Assembly: GCA_964444835.1 (NCBI GenBank)
Contig: CAYUIT010000013.1
Span: 1-64,000 of the forward strand
Origin: CADEED01 sp964444835
Lineage (GTDB): Bacteria > Pseudomonadota > Gammaproteobacteria > Steroidobacterales > Steroidobacteraceae
Direction: 5' to 3'
Length of the DNA stretch: 64,000 bases
Made by a program: the position numbers and the translations under genes. Shown here piece by piece: positions 40,301-48,639 of this stretch (position 1 is its first letter; every line of letters starts with the position of its first letter). Below the pieces are notes generated by a model. It searched no databases. It saw only the letters and a program-made list of their open reading frames with translations, and had not been told where the DNA came from.

Positions 40301-42978
40301 TCGAACAGAAACAGCTTGCCGCGCAGGCTCGGCTTGTCGTCGGCAGCGGCCTCAGCGAGATGCCCCGCAAGCTTCAAGCGCTGCGCCTCGCCGCCTGAGA
40401 GCGTGGGCACCGGTTGCCCGAGCCGCACATACTCGAGCCCGACGTCGGCGAGCGGCCGTAAGCGCACCGCCACTTGGGGTGCGTCTTTGAAGAACTCGAT
40501 CGCCTCGGTGACGGTCATGGCTAACACGTCGGCGATGCTTGCGCGAACCTTGGTAGCGCCTTCACGCTTGATCTCGAGAGTTTCGTCGCGGTAGCGCCGC
40601 CCGTTGCATTCGCCGCAGCGCAAGTAGACATCCGACAAGAACTGCATCTCGACGTGCTCGAAGCCGTTGCCGTTGCACGCTGGGCACCGACCCGTGCCGG
40701 AGTTGAAGCTGAAGGTGCCGGCGGTATAGCCGCGCGCACGTGCTGCGGGCTCGTTGGCAAACAAATCGCGAATCACATCGAACGCACCGACATAGCTCGC
40801 GGGATTCGAGCGCGTGGTGCGACCGATCGACGTTTGGTCGACCATCACCACGTCATCGATCAGCTCGGCGCCCTTGAGGGTGTCGAACGCGCCGGGTGCT
40901 TCGGTGGGCTTGCCTTTCGACTTCAGCAACGCGGGGTGCAGCACGTCTTGAATCAACGTGGATTTACCCGAGCCCGAGACGCCTGTGACACACACCAATC
41001 GCTTGAGCGGCAGGGTGACGCTGACGTTCTTCAGGTTATGCTCGCGAACACCTAACAACTCGAGGTGGCGCGATTGCGGCAGCATCGTGGCACGCGGTTC
41101 GTTGTCCAGTTTCTTGGCCGGCGGTTCGGCTGCCGCAATCTGCTTACGGCCGCTCAAGTAATCGCCGGTCGCCGAGCGCTCGCTGTCGCAGATTTCATCG
41201 GGTGTGCCGTAGGCCACGACTTCGCCGCCATGCTCGCCCGCGCCAGGGCCTAAATCGAGAATACGATCCGCTTGCACCATGATTTGCGGATCGTGTTCGA
41301 CCACGAGCAGGGAATTACCGGCATCGCGCAGGCGGTGCATCACACCGATGACGCGCTGCATGTCGCGCGGGTGCAGGCCAATCGAGGGTTCATCGAGCAC
41401 AAAGAGTGTGTTGACGAGTGACGTGCCGAGCGCAGTCGTTAGATTGATGCGCTGTACCTCGCCCCCCGAGAGCGTGCGCGACTGGCGATCAAGCGTGAGA
41501 TAGCCGAGGCCCACGTCGCACAAGAAACCAAAGCGCGCACGCACTTCGGCGAGCAGCAAATCGGTGGCCTCGTCGAGCGGCTTCGGCAATTCGAGCGCGC
41601 CGATGAATGCGTGCGCTCGCTCGAGCGATAGCAGCATCAGATCATGCATCGTGAGGCCAGGCAGGGCGGCAAGCACCTCGTCGGAGTAGGTGGTGCCCTT
41701 GGCGCGAAACCGCGGTGCATTACCTAGCGCACGCTCGGCAAGCTCGCGCGAGCCGACGCGCCACAACAGCGATTCCGGCTTGAGGCGGGCACCATCACAT
41801 GCGGTGCAGGGCGTGTACGCGCGATAGCGCGACAGCAGGACGCGCACGTGCATCTTGTACGCTTTGGTTTCGAGCCAGTCGAAGAAGCGGCGGGCGCCGT
41901 ACCACACTTTCTTGGACCAATCGCCTTCACCTTCGATGACCCACTTCTTGTGGGCCGCGCTCAATTGATTCCACGGCGTGTCGAGCGGAATGCCACGCTT
42001 GTGCGCGTACTTCTCCATGTCCTCCTGGCATTCCTTGTACGCGTTCGTTTGCCAGGGCTTGATGGCGCCGCCTGCGAGCGACTTCGATTCGTCGGGTACG
42101 ACTAAGCCGTAGTCGATGCCGATCGTGCGACCAAAGCCGCGGCAGCTCTCACATGCGCCAATCGGGGAATTGAATGAGAAGCTGCTTGGACTCGCGTCCT
42201 TATAGGAGATGTCGCAGTCAGCGCAATGCAGCTCATTCGAATAGCGCCAGGTATCGAGGGTGGCTGGCGGATCGCTCGAGTCAACGACGTGAAAACTCAT
42301 GCGCCCGCGACCGACACGCAGCGCGGCTTCGAGCGATTCGACGACGCGGGATTTGTCGGCATTACCGAGTCGCAAGCGATCCTGCACGACTTCGAGCACT
42401 TGGCCGTTGCGTTGCTGAATGCGCGTGTAGCCCTGCGCTTCGAGGAGCTGGCGAATCTCGGCGTCCTTGAAGTTCTTCGGGATCGTCACGGGAAAGCACA
42501 CATGCAAACGCGGGTCGTTAGCCGCGCTCGCACGACGTCGTGCGTCGGCGTAGATGCTCTCGGCGGTGTCGCGGCGCACGGGCTTGCCGCATCCGCGGCA
42601 ATAGAGTGTGGCCGCGCGCGCAAACAAGAGCTTCAAGTGATCGTTGAGTTCCGTCATCGTGCCCACGGTGGAGCGCGACGTGCGAACCGGATTGGTTTGA
42701 TCGATGGCGATGGCTGGCGGAATACCCTCAATGCGATCGACCGCCGGCTTGTCCATGCGATCGAGGAACTGACGCGCATACGGTGAGAACGTTTCGACAT
42801 AGCGGCGCTGGCCTTCCGCATACAGCGTGTCGAACACGAGCGAAGATTTGCCGGAGCCGGACACCCCCGTGACGACCACCAACTCGCCGAGCGGAATCTC
42901 GAGCGACAGGTTTTTCAGATTGTTCTGGCGCGCGCCATGCACGACGATCGCGTCACGGCGCTCGGGGGCTTTGCTCAT
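37342..42978 (-). CDS. uvrA: Tandem double-length UvrA (two fused UvrA units)
   Basis: A protein of 1878 residues against about 940 for normal UvrA. Unit 1 (1-1000) and unit 2 (about 1005-1878) each contain two ABC ATPase halves. Four Walker A motifs are seen: GVSGSGKSS (38-46) and three GVSGSGKST. Four ABC signatures have the form TLSGGE. Zn knuckles are present in both units (CPACNGNG and CDACEGQG in the C-terminal halves; CRGCGKP and CPTCD in the N-terminal halves). Family: UvrA dimers find bulky lesions and load UvrB. Here one chain could form the whole dimer. I set the start at ATG 42978 (MSKAPERRD), where the homology begins. Tandem forms exist in scattered bacteria and often accompany a normal uvrA elsewhere. 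Confidence 0.93.
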   Translation of the reverse strand: MSKAPERRDAIVVHGARQNNLKNLSLEIPLGELVVVTGVSGSGKSSLVFDTLYAEGQRRYVETFSPYARQFLDRMDKPAVDRIEGIPPAIAIDQTNPVRTSRSTVGTMTELNDHLKLLFARAATLYCRGCGKPVRRDTAESIYADARRRASAANDPRLHVCFPVTIPKNFKDAEIRQLLEAQGYTRIQQRNGQVLEVVQDRLRLGNADKSRVVESLEAALRVGRGRMSFHVVDSSDPPATLDTWRYSNELHCADCDISYKDASPSSFSFNSPIGACESCRGFGRTIGIDYGLVVPDESKSLAGGAIKPWQTNAYKECQEDMEKYAHKRGIPLDTPWNQLSAAHKKWVIEGEGDWSKKVWYGARRFFDWLETKAYKMHVRVLLSRYRAYTPCTACDGARLKPESLLWRVGSRELAERALGNAPRFRAKGTTYSDEVLAALPGLTMHDLMLLSLERAHAFIGALELPKPLDEATDLLLAEVRARFGFLCDVGLGYLTLDRQSRTLSGGEVQRINLTTALGTSLVNTLFVLDEPSIGLHPRDMQRVIGVMHRLRDAGNSLLVVEHDPQIMVQADRILDLGPGAGEHGGEVVAYGTPDEICDSERSATGDYLSGRKQIAAAEPPAKKLDNEPRATMLPQSRHLELLGVREHNLKNVSVTLPLKRLVCVTGVSGSGKSTLIQDVLHPALLKSKGKPTEAPGAFDTLKGAELIDDVVMVDQTSIGRTTRSNPASYVGAFDVIRDLFANEPAARARGYTAGTFSFNSGTGRCPACNGNGFEHVEMQFLSDVYLRCGECNGRRYRDETLEIKREGATKVRASIADVLAMTVTEAIEFFKDAPQVAVRLRPLADVGLEYVRLGQPVPTLSGGEAQRLKLAGHLAEAAADDKPSLRGKLFLFDEPTTGLHFEDVAKLLRAFRKLLKAGHSILVIEHNLDVIRSSDWIIDLGPEGGEGGGTIVCAGTVSQLRAHPSSHTGQALREYEAELTTRATRRASAQPRAVADVSPVYKRARGDRDSIVVHHAREHNLKNIDVSIPREAFTVITGVSGSGKSTLAFDIIFNEGQRRYLESLNAYARQFVQPASRPDVDAIYGIPPTVAIEQRTSRGGRKSTVATLTEVYHFLRLLYVKLGTQFCPTCDVSIEPQSAASITARILKEHEGSRIMLLAPLVVARKGYYTDLAKWAAGRGFKHLRVDGEMLPTRPWPRLNRFKEHTIELPVAQIGVQVPNDGTLQRNLERALDFGKGLVHVLDLDTKAKQGRVQVFSTKRACPSCGTSFGELDPRLFSFNSKHGWCESCFGTGAQLSGFNEEQTGEEKTWNEWHDDEAKACSACHGKRLNPIALNVRFRDRSITDLTCESVDGATQFFGKLRANTREAAIGRDLLSEIKSRLSFLQRVGLGYLALDRSAPTLSGGEAQRIRLAAQLGSNLQGVCYVLDEPTIGLHPRDNRVLLDALEQLAQNRNTLVVVEHDEDTIRRADHVIDLGPGAGVRGGEIVGAGKLADLKRSVRSTTGRYLANPTQHAAEPRRKTTNKSAALQIKDVKLHNIDSIDVRIPLGRLVVVTGVSGSGKSTLARDVLYTNMRALTSEDHKKRKPPLIGCKAIAGADQVDRVLEVDQTPIGKTPRSCPATYIGFWDDIRRIYANSTEAKIRGYTTSRFSFNTKGGRCDACEGQGVQTIEMNFLPDVKVLCDVCGGRRFNAETLGVLWRDKSIGDMLAMSIDDAVEFFAAHAAVLHPLKLLQDVGLGYLTLGQASPTLSGGEAQRIKLVTELAKVRGDVRGPLRQKPKHTLYVLDEPTVGLHMADVEKLVHVLHRLVDAGNSVVVVEHNLDVMAEADWIIDMGPEAGNGGGEVVAAGAPADIARQARKSHTGAVMAEFLSERTSPARS

Positions 42979-43086
42979 GGTAATGGGTAGTCTCGGAAAG
43001 GCGCAGCAGGACCGATTATTGTACGCCTTCTCGCGCAGCGCGCTCGGCTTGCATTCCCGCCAGGGAGCGTTGATTCTCGCAACCCC

Positions 43087-43920
43087 ATGGCTCGCTTTGA
43101 TCCCAACGACCCCTTGCAACGGCGGCGCCGACGGCGCAAGCGCGGCATGTCCGCCGCAGCGGCCGTGGCCGCGCTGTTGTCCGCTGTCCTATACCAATGG
43201 ACGGGAAGCGGTGGCCAGGACAAGCCAGCGCACGAGGCGGAGCGGCCGCGCGCGACGGCTAACAACTCTCCGGCGCGTGCCGAGTCGTTCGATTTCTATT
43301 TGATGGCGTTATCGCTACACCCAGCATTCTGCGAGGACGGCAACGCGCGCAAGAAGGATTGTCAGCGCATGACGGCGGCCGATCACGCGCGCCGACCCCT
43401 CGTGATCCATGGCTTGTGGCCCGAGAATCGGCAGCCCGAGTCGTACCCGCGCGATTGCCCAGGGCCGCGGCTCGAGCTTGCGCGAGGCTTGCGTGAGGAG
43501 CTCGACGCGTGGATGCCGGGCACGCTCTCGGGCCTGCACAGCCATGAGTGGCGCAAGCACGGCACGTGCTCCGGGCTCGACGCCGAACAGTACTTTCGGG
43601 AGTCGATCGTACTGGCGGAGCGTGCCAACACTGCACTGGGCAAGATGTTGTTAGCGCGCACCGAGTCGCAGGTGTCGGCGATCGAATTGCGCCGCGCCGC
43701 GGATGCCGCAGAGCCTGGGCTGGGTGCCACGCTTACCTTTCATTGCCGCAATCCGCGCAGCCCGGATCCTGCGAAACGCCGTCGCCCGTATCTGATCGAA
43801 GTGCGCATGTGCATCGACAACGATGGCCCAAACGGCGCGCCCGGTACACCGCTTGCGTGCGCGAGCGTGGGCCGCCGCGACCAGGGCTGCGGCAGCCAGT
43901 TCTGGATTGACGGCGTCTAG
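43087..43920 (+). CDS. RNase T2-family ribonuclease with N-terminal anchor or signal
   Basis: A 277-residue protein. After a very basic start (RRRRRRKRG) there is a hydrophobic segment (about 21-40), so the enzyme is exported or anchored facing the periplasm. The two catalytic segments of RNase T2 are intact: CAS I as VIHGLWPE (His near 107) and CAS II as SHEWRKHGTC (His near 152 and 157). Several Cys fit disulfides. RNase T2 enzymes such as E. coli RNase I degrade RNA in the periplasm. It is divergent from the tandem uvrA, and the 109 bases between hold both promoters. A terminator hairpin follows the stop. Confidence 0.9.
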   Translation: MARFDPNDPLQRRRRRRKRGMSAAAAVAALLSAVLYQWTGSGGQDKPAHEAERPRATANNSPARAESFDFYLMALSLHPAFCEDGNARKKDCQRMTAADHARRPLVIHGLWPENRQPESYPRDCPGPRLELARGLREELDAWMPGTLSGLHSHEWRKHGTCSGLDAEQYFRESIVLAERANTALGKMLLARTESQVSAIELRRAADAAEPGLGATLTFHCRNPRSPDPAKRRRPYLIEVRMCIDNDGPNGAPGTPLACASVGRRDQGCGSQFWIDGV

Positions 43921-43933
43921 CACAAGCGTTTTC

Positions 43934-43961
43934 GCGGGTTCGGCCGACGGCACCCGCTTTT
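43934..43961 (+). terminator. Rho-independent terminator after the RNase T2 gene
   Basis: GCGGGT (43934-43939) pairs with ACCCGC (43952-43957) around a GCC/GGC inner stem, followed by TTTT. Confidence 0.7.
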
Positions 43962-43965
43962 CCCC

Positions 43966-43971
43966 TATAAT
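43966..43971 (+). promoter_or_regulatory. Candidate -10 box (TATAAT) for the S9 peptidase gene
   Basis: A perfect TATAAT lies about 54 bases before the ATG of the peptidase, directly after the terminator. No good -35 (TTGACA) is found at the right spacing, so the promoter is only a candidate. Confidence 0.4.
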
Positions 43972-44024
43972 TCCGCCACTCGACGCGCCGTTCGGCCCGT
44001 CCAATCGAGCATGAGGATCCACCG

Positions 44025-46046
44025 ATGAAGAAGCTTTTGCTGCCACTCATTGCAACGCTGTTGTTGCCGATTGCCGCGAGCGCACAAGCGCCAGCGACAG
44101 CGCCGACAGCCCCGCTCATCCCGCGCGATGCGTTGTTTGGCAACCCCGACAAAACGCAAGCGCGCTTGTCGCCAGACGGGAAGTACTTGTCCTACATCGC
44201 GCCGAAAGACGGCGTTCTGAACGTGTTCGTCGGGCCGGTCAACGATGTGTCAGCCGCCAAGCCCGTCACGAGCGACAGCAAGCGCGGCATTCGGCAGCAC
44301 TTCTGGGCGTATACGAGCAAGCACGTGCTCTTTCTGCAGGACGAGGCGGGCGACGAGAACTGGCACTTGTATGTGGTCAATGTCGAGACGGGCGAGTCGG
44401 CCGATCTCACGCCGTTCAAAAACATCAACGCACAGCCCGTGGCGCAATCGTGGAAGCGGCCGAATTCCATTTTGGTGGCGATCAACAATCGCCTGCCCGA
44501 GTGGCATGACCTTTACGAGATCGACATCGAAACCGGTGCGCGCAAGCTCATCGAGCGTAACGATCAAGAGTTCGGCGGCTACGACGCCGACCTCGATTTC
44601 AAGCCGCGCGTGGCATTCAAGAGCACGCCTGATGGGAACGTGATCCTGCGTCGCACGCCCACGGGTTGGGTGACGCTGCTCGAGTATGGGCGCGAGGATT
44701 CGCTAACCACTAACTTTATTGCAATCGAAGGCAATGGCAAGACGGCGCTAATGCGCTCGTCGGTTGGGCGCGATAAGGCCGCGTTGATGCGTGTCGATCT
44801 CGCCACGGGCAAGCAGTCGACGATTGCGACGAGCGAGCAAGCCGACATCAACGATGTATGGCTCGACCCGAAGACGCGGGCGCCGCAAGCTTACATCGTC
44901 AACTATCTGAAGCCGGAGACGACGCCGCTCGTCGCTTCGATCCGCGGCGATCTCACGTTCCTCACCTCGCAGATTGGTGAGAACTTCGACATCGTGAGCC
45001 GCACGCAGGACGACTCGAAGTGGGTCGTCGTCACGGATGAGCCGCAAGCACCGGCCACGAGCCATTTGTACGATCGCAAGGCGCGTACGGTGACCAAGTT
45101 GTTCGATCAGCGTCCGCAGCTCGCGGGAGCGCCGCTCGTGCCCATGGAGGCACTCGAGTTGAAGGCGCGCGATGGCCTCACGCTCGTGGCGTACCTCTCG
45201 TTGCCGCCGGGCAGCGACAAGAACGGCGATGGCCGCCCGGATTCGCCGGTGCCACTCGTGTTGAACGTGCACGGCGGCCCCTGGGCACGCGATGTGTATG
45301 GCTTCGATGCCGAGCACCAATGGCTTGCGAATCGTGGCTATGCGGCGTTGTCGGTGAACTTCCGTGGCTCCACGGGCTTCGGTAAGGCATTCATCAACGC
45401 CAGCAACCGCGAATGGGCTGGCAAGATGCACGACGACTTGTTAGACGCCGTGCAATGGGCGATCAGCGAGAAAGTGACGACCGCCGACAAAGTGGGCATC
45501 TATGGCGGCTCGTACGGTGGCTATGCAACGCTCGTCGGCCTCACATTCACGCCGCAAGCTTTCGCGTGCGGTGTCGACATCGTCGGCCCGTCGAATCTCT
45601 TGACGCTGCTGTCGACCATTCCACCGTACTGGAAGTCGTTCTTCGAGGAGTTTGCGCAGCGCGTGGGCGATCCGCGTACGGAGGAGGGCAAGAAGTTCTT
45701 GCTCGAACGCTCACCATTGACGCGGGTCGACGCAATCCAACGGCCGCTCCTCATCGCGCAGGGTGCTAACGACCCGCGCGTGAAGCAAGCGGAGTCCGAT
45801 CAGATCGTCGCGGCAATGAAGGCCAAGGGATTGCCGGTCACCTATGTGCTGTATCCCGACGAGGGCCATGGCTTTGCGCGCCCGTCTAACCGGACATCGT
45901 TCTATGCCGTCTCCGAAGCATTTTTGTCGAAGTGCCTCGCGGGCCGGTACGAGCCTGTCGGCGACGATTTCAGCGGGGCGAGTTTGCAGGTGTTGGAAGG
46001 CGCGGAGCACGTGCCCGGCTTGAGCGAAGCGCTCGCACCGAAGTAA
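44025..46046 (+). CDS. Secreted S9-family prolyl oligopeptidase-like peptidase
   Basis: A 673-residue protein with a clear signal peptide (KKLLLPLIATLLLPIAASAQA). A beta-propeller part (about 40-390) with LSPDGKYLSYIAP precedes the alpha/beta hydrolase part. The triad is visible: Ser in GGSYGGYA (near 495), Asp in GANDPRV (near 582) and His in DEGHGFARP (near 615). Family members (acylaminoacyl peptidase/DPP type) cut short peptides. It should act in the periplasm. The YgiQ gene follows after 4 bases and may be cotranscribed. Confidence 0.93.
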   Translation: MKKLLLPLIATLLLPIAASAQAPATAPTAPLIPRDALFGNPDKTQARLSPDGKYLSYIAPKDGVLNVFVGPVNDVSAAKPVTSDSKRGIRQHFWAYTSKHVLFLQDEAGDENWHLYVVNVETGESADLTPFKNINAQPVAQSWKRPNSILVAINNRLPEWHDLYEIDIETGARKLIERNDQEFGGYDADLDFKPRVAFKSTPDGNVILRRTPTGWVTLLEYGREDSLTTNFIAIEGNGKTALMRSSVGRDKAALMRVDLATGKQSTIATSEQADINDVWLDPKTRAPQAYIVNYLKPETTPLVASIRGDLTFLTSQIGENFDIVSRTQDDSKWVVVTDEPQAPATSHLYDRKARTVTKLFDQRPQLAGAPLVPMEALELKARDGLTLVAYLSLPPGSDKNGDGRPDSPVPLVLNVHGGPWARDVYGFDAEHQWLANRGYAALSVNFRGSTGFGKAFINASNREWAGKMHDDLLDAVQWAISEKVTTADKVGIYGGSYGGYATLVGLTFTPQAFACGVDIVGPSNLLTLLSTIPPYWKSFFEEFAQRVGDPRTEEGKKFLLERSPLTRVDAIQRPLLIAQGANDPRVKQAESDQIVAAMKAKGLPVTYVLYPDEGHGFARPSNRTSFYAVSEAFLSKCLAGRYEPVGDDFSGASLQVLEGAEHVPGLSEALAPK

Positions 46047-46050
46047 GCAC

Positions 46051-48288
46051 GTGGACGCCGCACGCGACATCTTTTCGTATCGCAAGCACTGGGCTGCGCG
46101 CTTCGGCGCAGCCCCGTTCTTGCCGATGTCGCGAGCGGAGATGGACGCGCTCGGTTGGGATTCGTGCGACATCATCATCGTCACAGGTGATGCGTACGTC
46201 GATCATCCGAGCTTCGGCATGGCCATCATTGGTCGTGTGCTCGAAGCGCAGGGCTTTCGCGTCGGTATCCTCTCGCAGCCCGATTGGCACAGCGCCGATT
46301 CGTTCAAGGCGCTCGGCAAACCGAATCTGTTCTTCGGCATCACGGCCGGAAACATGGATTCGATGGTCAATCGTTACACCTCTGACAAGCGCATTCGTAC
46401 CGACGACGCGTACACGCCCGAGGGCGAAGGCGGCAAGCGCCCGGACCGCTCGGTGATCGTGTATGCGCAGCGCGCACGCGAGGCGTACACCGACGCCACG
46501 ATTGTCGTGGGCGGCATCGAAGCATCGCTGCGCCGTATTGCACACTTCGATTACTGGTCGGAGAAAGTGCGTCGCTCGGTGTTGCTCGATGCAAAGGCCG
46601 ACATGCTGATCTATGGCAATGCCGAGCGGCAAGTGATCGATCTTGCGCATCGGCTCGCCGCCGGCGAACCGATTCGCGCGATCACGGATTTGCGCGGCAC
46701 CGCGTTCGTGCGCGCCGCGCGGCCTAACGACTGGGTCGAGATCGACTCGACTCATCTCGATACGCCGGGCGCACTGCAGCCGGCGCCGAACCCGTACGCG
46801 ATGGACGGCATGGCGGGCGCGAGTCTAGACATCGCCGGCCAGGGTGAGGCGCGTGACCCCGAGCGGCGCGCGGCCGATGCGGCGAGTGCGAAGCCTTGCG
46901 CGACGGGCGCTGCGCCTGCCGCCGATTCTGAAAAAGTGGTGCGCTTCGTCCGGCGCGTCAAGAATGCCGATCGCGAGCGCAGCGTCATTCGCTTGCCGTC
47001 GTTCGAGCAAGTTGCGGCCGACCCAGTGCTCTACGCCCACGCGTCGCGCATCCTGCATATGGAGTCGAACCCCGGAAATGCGCGTGCGCTCGTGCAACGC
47101 CATGGCGCTCAAGACGTGTGGCTCAATCCCCCGCCGATCCCGCTAACCACTCGCGAGATGGATTGGGTGTATGAGCTGCCGTACCAGCGCCAGCCGCATC
47201 CGTTCTACGGCAAAGCGAACATCCCGGCTTACAAGATGATTCGCTTTTCGATCGCCATTCAGCGCGGCTGCTTCGGCGGTTGTACTTTTTGTTCGATCAC
47301 GGAGCACGAAGGCCGCATCATCCAGAGCCGCTCCGAGAACTCGATCCTGCGCGAGATTGAAAAGGTGCGCGATACGGTGCCGGGCTTTACGGGCGTGATC
47401 TCCGACCTCGGTGGCCCGACTGCTAACATGTACCGGCTCGCTTGCAAGAGCCGCGAGATCGAGTCGGCGTGTCGCAAGCCGTCGTGCGTGTATCCCGGCA
47501 TTTGCCCGAATCTCAACACCGATCATGCGCCGCTCATTCAGTTGTATCGCAAGGCGCGCGAGTTGCCCGGCATCAAGAAGATCCTGATTGCCTCGGGCGT
47601 GCGTTACGACTTGGCGATCGAGAGTCCGGCCTATGTGAAGGAACTGGCGCAGCATCACGTCGGTGGTTACCTCAAGATCGCACCCGAGGCGATCGGCGAA
47701 GGCCCGCTGTCAAAAATGATGAAACCGGGAGTGGGTACTTACTACCGCTTCAAGGAATTGTTCGATCGCTACTCGAAAGAAGCGGGCAAAGAGCAGTATC
47801 TGATTCCCTACTTCATCGCGGCGCATCCCGGTACCACCGACCAGGACATGCTCGAGCTCGCGCTGTGGCTCAAAAAGAATGGCTTTCGCGCCGACCAAGT
47901 ACAGGCGTTCCTGCCGTCGCCGATGGCCACCGCCACGGCGATGTACCACACGCAGAAGAATCCGCTGCGCAAGGTGACGCGCTCGAGCGAAGAGGTGGCG
48001 ATTCCCAAGGGCCTCAAGGTGCGGCGATTGCACAAGGCGTTCTTGCGCTACCACGATCCTAACAACTGGCCGGTGTTGCGCGAGGCGCTGCGCCGGATGG
48101 GTCGCGCCGATCTCATTGGCAATGGCAAGCACCAGCTCGTGCCGGCGTATCAGCCTGCAGGCACGGGGACTGCGCCGGAAGGCAAGCGCGCGAGTGCGCG
48201 GCCGTTTCGCACGCAACACACGGGTTTGCCGCGCACGCCCCGTACACCAAAGTCGGCACCCAAGGGTCGAGGGTCGCGCTCGCGCTAG
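46051..48288 (+). CDS. ygiQ: YgiQ-family radical SAM protein
   Basis: A 745-residue protein of the UPF0313/YgiQ family with a GTG start 4 bases after the S9 gene. N-terminal marks are RAEMDALGWDSCDIIIVTGD and DHPSFGMAIIGRVLE. The radical SAM cluster is QRGCFGGCTFCSITEHEGR (Cys near 406, 410, 413), and a second Cys group (ACRKPSCVYPGICPNLN) may bind another metal site. The C-terminal YHTQKNPLRKV segment is also typical. The reaction catalysed by YgiQ is not known. The last 40 residues are a basic, disordered tail. Confidence 0.93.
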   Translation: MDAARDIFSYRKHWAARFGAAPFLPMSRAEMDALGWDSCDIIIVTGDAYVDHPSFGMAIIGRVLEAQGFRVGILSQPDWHSADSFKALGKPNLFFGITAGNMDSMVNRYTSDKRIRTDDAYTPEGEGGKRPDRSVIVYAQRAREAYTDATIVVGGIEASLRRIAHFDYWSEKVRRSVLLDAKADMLIYGNAERQVIDLAHRLAAGEPIRAITDLRGTAFVRAARPNDWVEIDSTHLDTPGALQPAPNPYAMDGMAGASLDIAGQGEARDPERRAADAASAKPCATGAAPAADSEKVVRFVRRVKNADRERSVIRLPSFEQVAADPVLYAHASRILHMESNPGNARALVQRHGAQDVWLNPPPIPLTTREMDWVYELPYQRQPHPFYGKANIPAYKMIRFSIAIQRGCFGGCTFCSITEHEGRIIQSRSENSILREIEKVRDTVPGFTGVISDLGGPTANMYRLACKSREIESACRKPSCVYPGICPNLNTDHAPLIQLYRKARELPGIKKILIASGVRYDLAIESPAYVKELAQHHVGGYLKIAPEAIGEGPLSKMMKPGVGTYYRFKELFDRYSKEAGKEQYLIPYFIAAHPGTTDQDMLELALWLKKNGFRADQVQAFLPSPMATATAMYHTQKNPLRKVTRSSEEVAIPKGLKVRRLHKAFLRYHDPNNWPVLREALRRMGRADLIGNGKHQLVPAYQPAGTGTAPEGKRASARPFRTQHTGLPRTPRTPKSAPKGRGSRSR

Positions 48289-48389
48289 CGCCGACGACGT
48301 CGGTGCGATTACCCACGAGGTAATTGCCGTCGTGACCTGGCGGAGTATTCTGACGTTCGGCCGCACACGCGGCGCATGAAGGAGTGACT

Positions 48390-48626
48390 GTGCCGAACGC
48401 CGACTTTCTGCCTCTCGCCGTGGCCTTGCTGATTGCAATTCCCGCCGCCGGTTCGTGTATCGGGATTGGTCTGTCGAGCTCGAAGTTTCTCGAGGCGAGC
48501 GCACGCCAACCGGAGCTCATGCCGGCGCTGCAAACCAAGTTCTTTCTTGCCGCAGGTCTCACCGACGGGGCGTTCTTCATTGCGACCGGCATTGCGATGT
48601 GGTTCGCCACAGCGAGCCCGTTCTAG
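48390..48626 (+). CDS. Orphan F0 ATP-synthase subunit c homologue
   Basis: A 78-residue protein with two membrane helices that aligns along its length with AtpE: CIGIGLSSSKFLEASARQP then KFFLAAGLTDGAFFIATGIAM. E. coli AtpE has GIGILGGKFLEGAARQP and GLVDAIPMIAVG. The ion-carrying Asp in helix 2 is kept (GLTDG), as is the polar loop ARQP. In helix 1 the packing Gly pair is replaced by Ser (SSS). No other F0 or F1 gene is near, so it is an isolated paralogue. I prefer the GTG at 48390, which has AAGGAG at good distance; a GTG at 48384 also fits. An XRE regulator follows 13 bases later. Confidence 0.8.
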   Translation: MPNADFLPLAVALLIAIPAAGSCIGIGLSSSKFLEASARQPELMPALQTKFFLAAGLTDGAFFIATGIAMWFATASPF

Positions 48627-48639
48627 GCAAGTTGCACCG

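Noticed and set aside
48290..48330. Hairpins after ygiQ (CCGAC/GTCGG and ATTACC/GGTAAT) as a terminator
   Set aside because: Stems are only 5-6 bp and no T-run follows, so no firm terminator or operator can be claimed.
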